From Paracoccus aurantiacus (GTDB taxonomy: Bacteria; Pseudomonadota; Alphaproteobacteria; Rhodobacterales; Rhodobacteraceae): a stretch of 64,000 nucleotides of DNA. Below the pieces are notes generated by a model that made no database searches, was not told the DNA's origin, and saw nothing but the letters and a program-made list of their open reading frames with translations. A program made the translations under genes and the position numbers. Below, one piece after another: positions 62,980 through 64,000 of the stretch (its first letter is position 1; each line of letters starts with the position of its first letter). The stretch is taken from positions 1 through 64,000 of the forward strand of contig NZ_VOPL01000008.1 of NCBI RefSeq assembly GCF_007993065.1. Reading direction: 5' to 3'.

Positions 62980-64000
62980 TCAGGCGACTGCGCCGACCAC
63001 TGCGAGTTTTCCAGGCGCATTCTGCGCCGCAGGTGTTTCGCGTTCCAGACCCATTTCGGTAAGAAGCAACCGATTCACGAGATGAACATCATTGTTTCGA
63101 CAAACTCTGGCCCGCGCCTGCTGACCCATTCGTGCCGCGAGCTGCGGATCGTCGATAAAACGACGCATCGCAGATGCCAGCGCATCGACATCGCCAACCG
63201 GAACCACGAACCCGCCATCACCATCGCCGACCGTTTCGCCACATCCGGGCGCGTCGGTCGTGATGACAGGGCGCGCGGATGACATCGCCTCAAGGATCGT
63301 GCGCGGCACGCCCTCGCGCAGGCGCGTCGGCAGCACCAGAACATGACTGTCGGCCAGATAGGGGCGCACGTCACGCGTCGCGCCGTGGTAGACGACATCA
63401 CCGGATTCGTGCCATTGCCGCAGCGTACCCTCGTCAACGGCGTCAGGGTTGGTGTCGGTCGGACCCAGCAGGGCGACCTGAAAGTCACGACCTTCCGCAC
63501 GCAGGATGCGCGCGGCCGCCAACAGATCTTCCAAGCCCTTGCTGCGCAGCATCCGCGCGATGAACAGAAAGACCGGTGGGCCGTCGGGGATCGGCGTGGG
63601 TGCAAAACGCTCTGTATCCGCGCCCGATCCGGGTATCGCGACCATGCGGGTCTGTTCCGGGATCATCCTGAAGCGGCGCAGATCATGCAGCTCTGCCGCG
63701 TTATAGTAAAAGCCCAGTTTGACAGAGCGTAAGGCACGGCGGTGCAGTTCTATCGCGATGCGCCGGACCAGACGGCGCTTGCCCTTGGGGTTCGGGTCCG
63801 AGAAGGCGTAGCCAAGCCCGGTGAACAAGGGGTAGCAGCGGGTGTTCCCTTCCAGCCGCGCGGCGAGTGTGCCCCAGACGATGGGCTTCATCGTATAGGG
63901 AAGCACCACATCAGGACGGCGATCGCGGATCAGCTTCCGAAGGGCCGAGAGCGTTTTCAGATCCTGTGCCGGGTTCAGGCCGGTGCGGTTCATCGGGACG
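62980..64000 (-). CDS. Glycosyltransferase family 4, start beyond the window
   Basis: At least 340 residues of a GT4 enzyme; an internal ATG at 63993 is not the true start, since the frame stays open to the window edge and the sequence enters mid-domain (RTGLNPAQDLKTL). LFTGLGYAF, PGSGADTERFAP, IARMLRSKGLEDLL and the EGVPRTILEAMSSARPVI active-site block are visible. This subgroup often acts in capsule or O-antigen assembly. It lies 58 bases upstream of the other GT4 gene, on the same strand. Confidence 0.87.
   Translation of the reverse strand, partial: VPMNRTGLNPAQDLKTLSALRKLIRDRRPDVVLPYTMKPIVWGTLAARLEGNTRCYPLFTGLGYAFSDPNPKGKRRLVRRIAIELHRRALRSVKLGFYYNAAELHDLRRFRMIPEQTRMVAIPGSGADTERFAPTPIPDGPPVFLFIARMLRSKGLEDLLAAARILRAEGRDFQVALLGPTDTNPDAVDEGTLRQWHESGDVVYHGATRDVRPYLADSHVLVLPTRLREGVPRTILEAMSSARPVITTDAPGCGETVGDGDGGFVVPVGDVDALASAMRRFIDDPQLAARMGQQARARVCRNNDVHLVNRLLLTEMGLERETPAAQNAPGKLAVVGAVA

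Overview
The window is a high-GC, gene-dense stretch from an alphaproteobacterium, most likely Rhodobacteraceae and plausibly Paracoccus or a close relative. This rests on family content and gene order (kdsD-lptC-lptA-lptB-hpf-ptsN, lpxK beside a WaaA-like gene and DUF4170, NnrU, a split MnmD/FAD oxidoreductase pair, a fused indolepyruvate ferredoxin oxidoreductase, a TAXI-type TRAP system). No rRNA, tRNA, CRISPR array, insertion sequence or phage was seen.

Layout. 1-1367: the 3' end of a type VI secretion VgrG and a PAAR tip protein. 1368-1911: an AT-richer gap. 1912-10302: an eight-gene glycan-decoration module. It has a GtrA-type flippase, a GT-C transferase, CDP-glucose synthesis (rfbF, rfbG), a His-type PLP dehydratase without the expected Fe-S cysteines, a three-domain sugar C-methyltransferase, an SDR without its catalytic lysine, and a GtrB-like polyprenyl-phosphate transferase. 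Together they look able to make and transfer a C-methyl-branched deoxyhexose. 10375-17641: RNase D, Kdo synthesis, the Lpt export genes, hpf/ptsN, mutY, a DciA-like protein and DsbA. 17641-26649: a CoA transferase, lpxK with a motif-poor WaaA paralogue, CbiX, NnrU, the MnmD/FAD oxidoreductase pair and a soluble lytic transglycosylase. 26762-33660: dapA, a strong terminator, and a six-gene Mrp Na+/H+ antiporter operon with A and B fused. 33797-36836: ruvC-ruvA-htpX-ruvB. 36919-47292: mixed housekeeping genes, including recQ with two HRDC-like repeats, an E. coli-type asd, mepA and a queuosine-precursor transporter.

47293-47591 is the most unusual non-coding stretch. A near-perfect anti-SD complement precedes an 18-codon mini-ORF rich in rare codons, followed by competing RNA hairpins and a very strong terminator. 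It lies just upstream of a receiver-PP2C phosphatase gene. 48936-57481 holds an indolepyruvate oxidoreductase with a divergent Lrp regulator, then a TetR/TAXI-TRAP/amidohydrolase catabolic module.

57478-64000 is the start of a surface-polysaccharide locus: flippase, UDP-glucuronate-type epimerase, an ATP-grasp/HAD pair and two GT4 transferases, the last cut by the window edge. A perfect 20-bp lux-box-like palindrome lies in its AT-rich divergent promoter region, which suggests quorum-sensing control.
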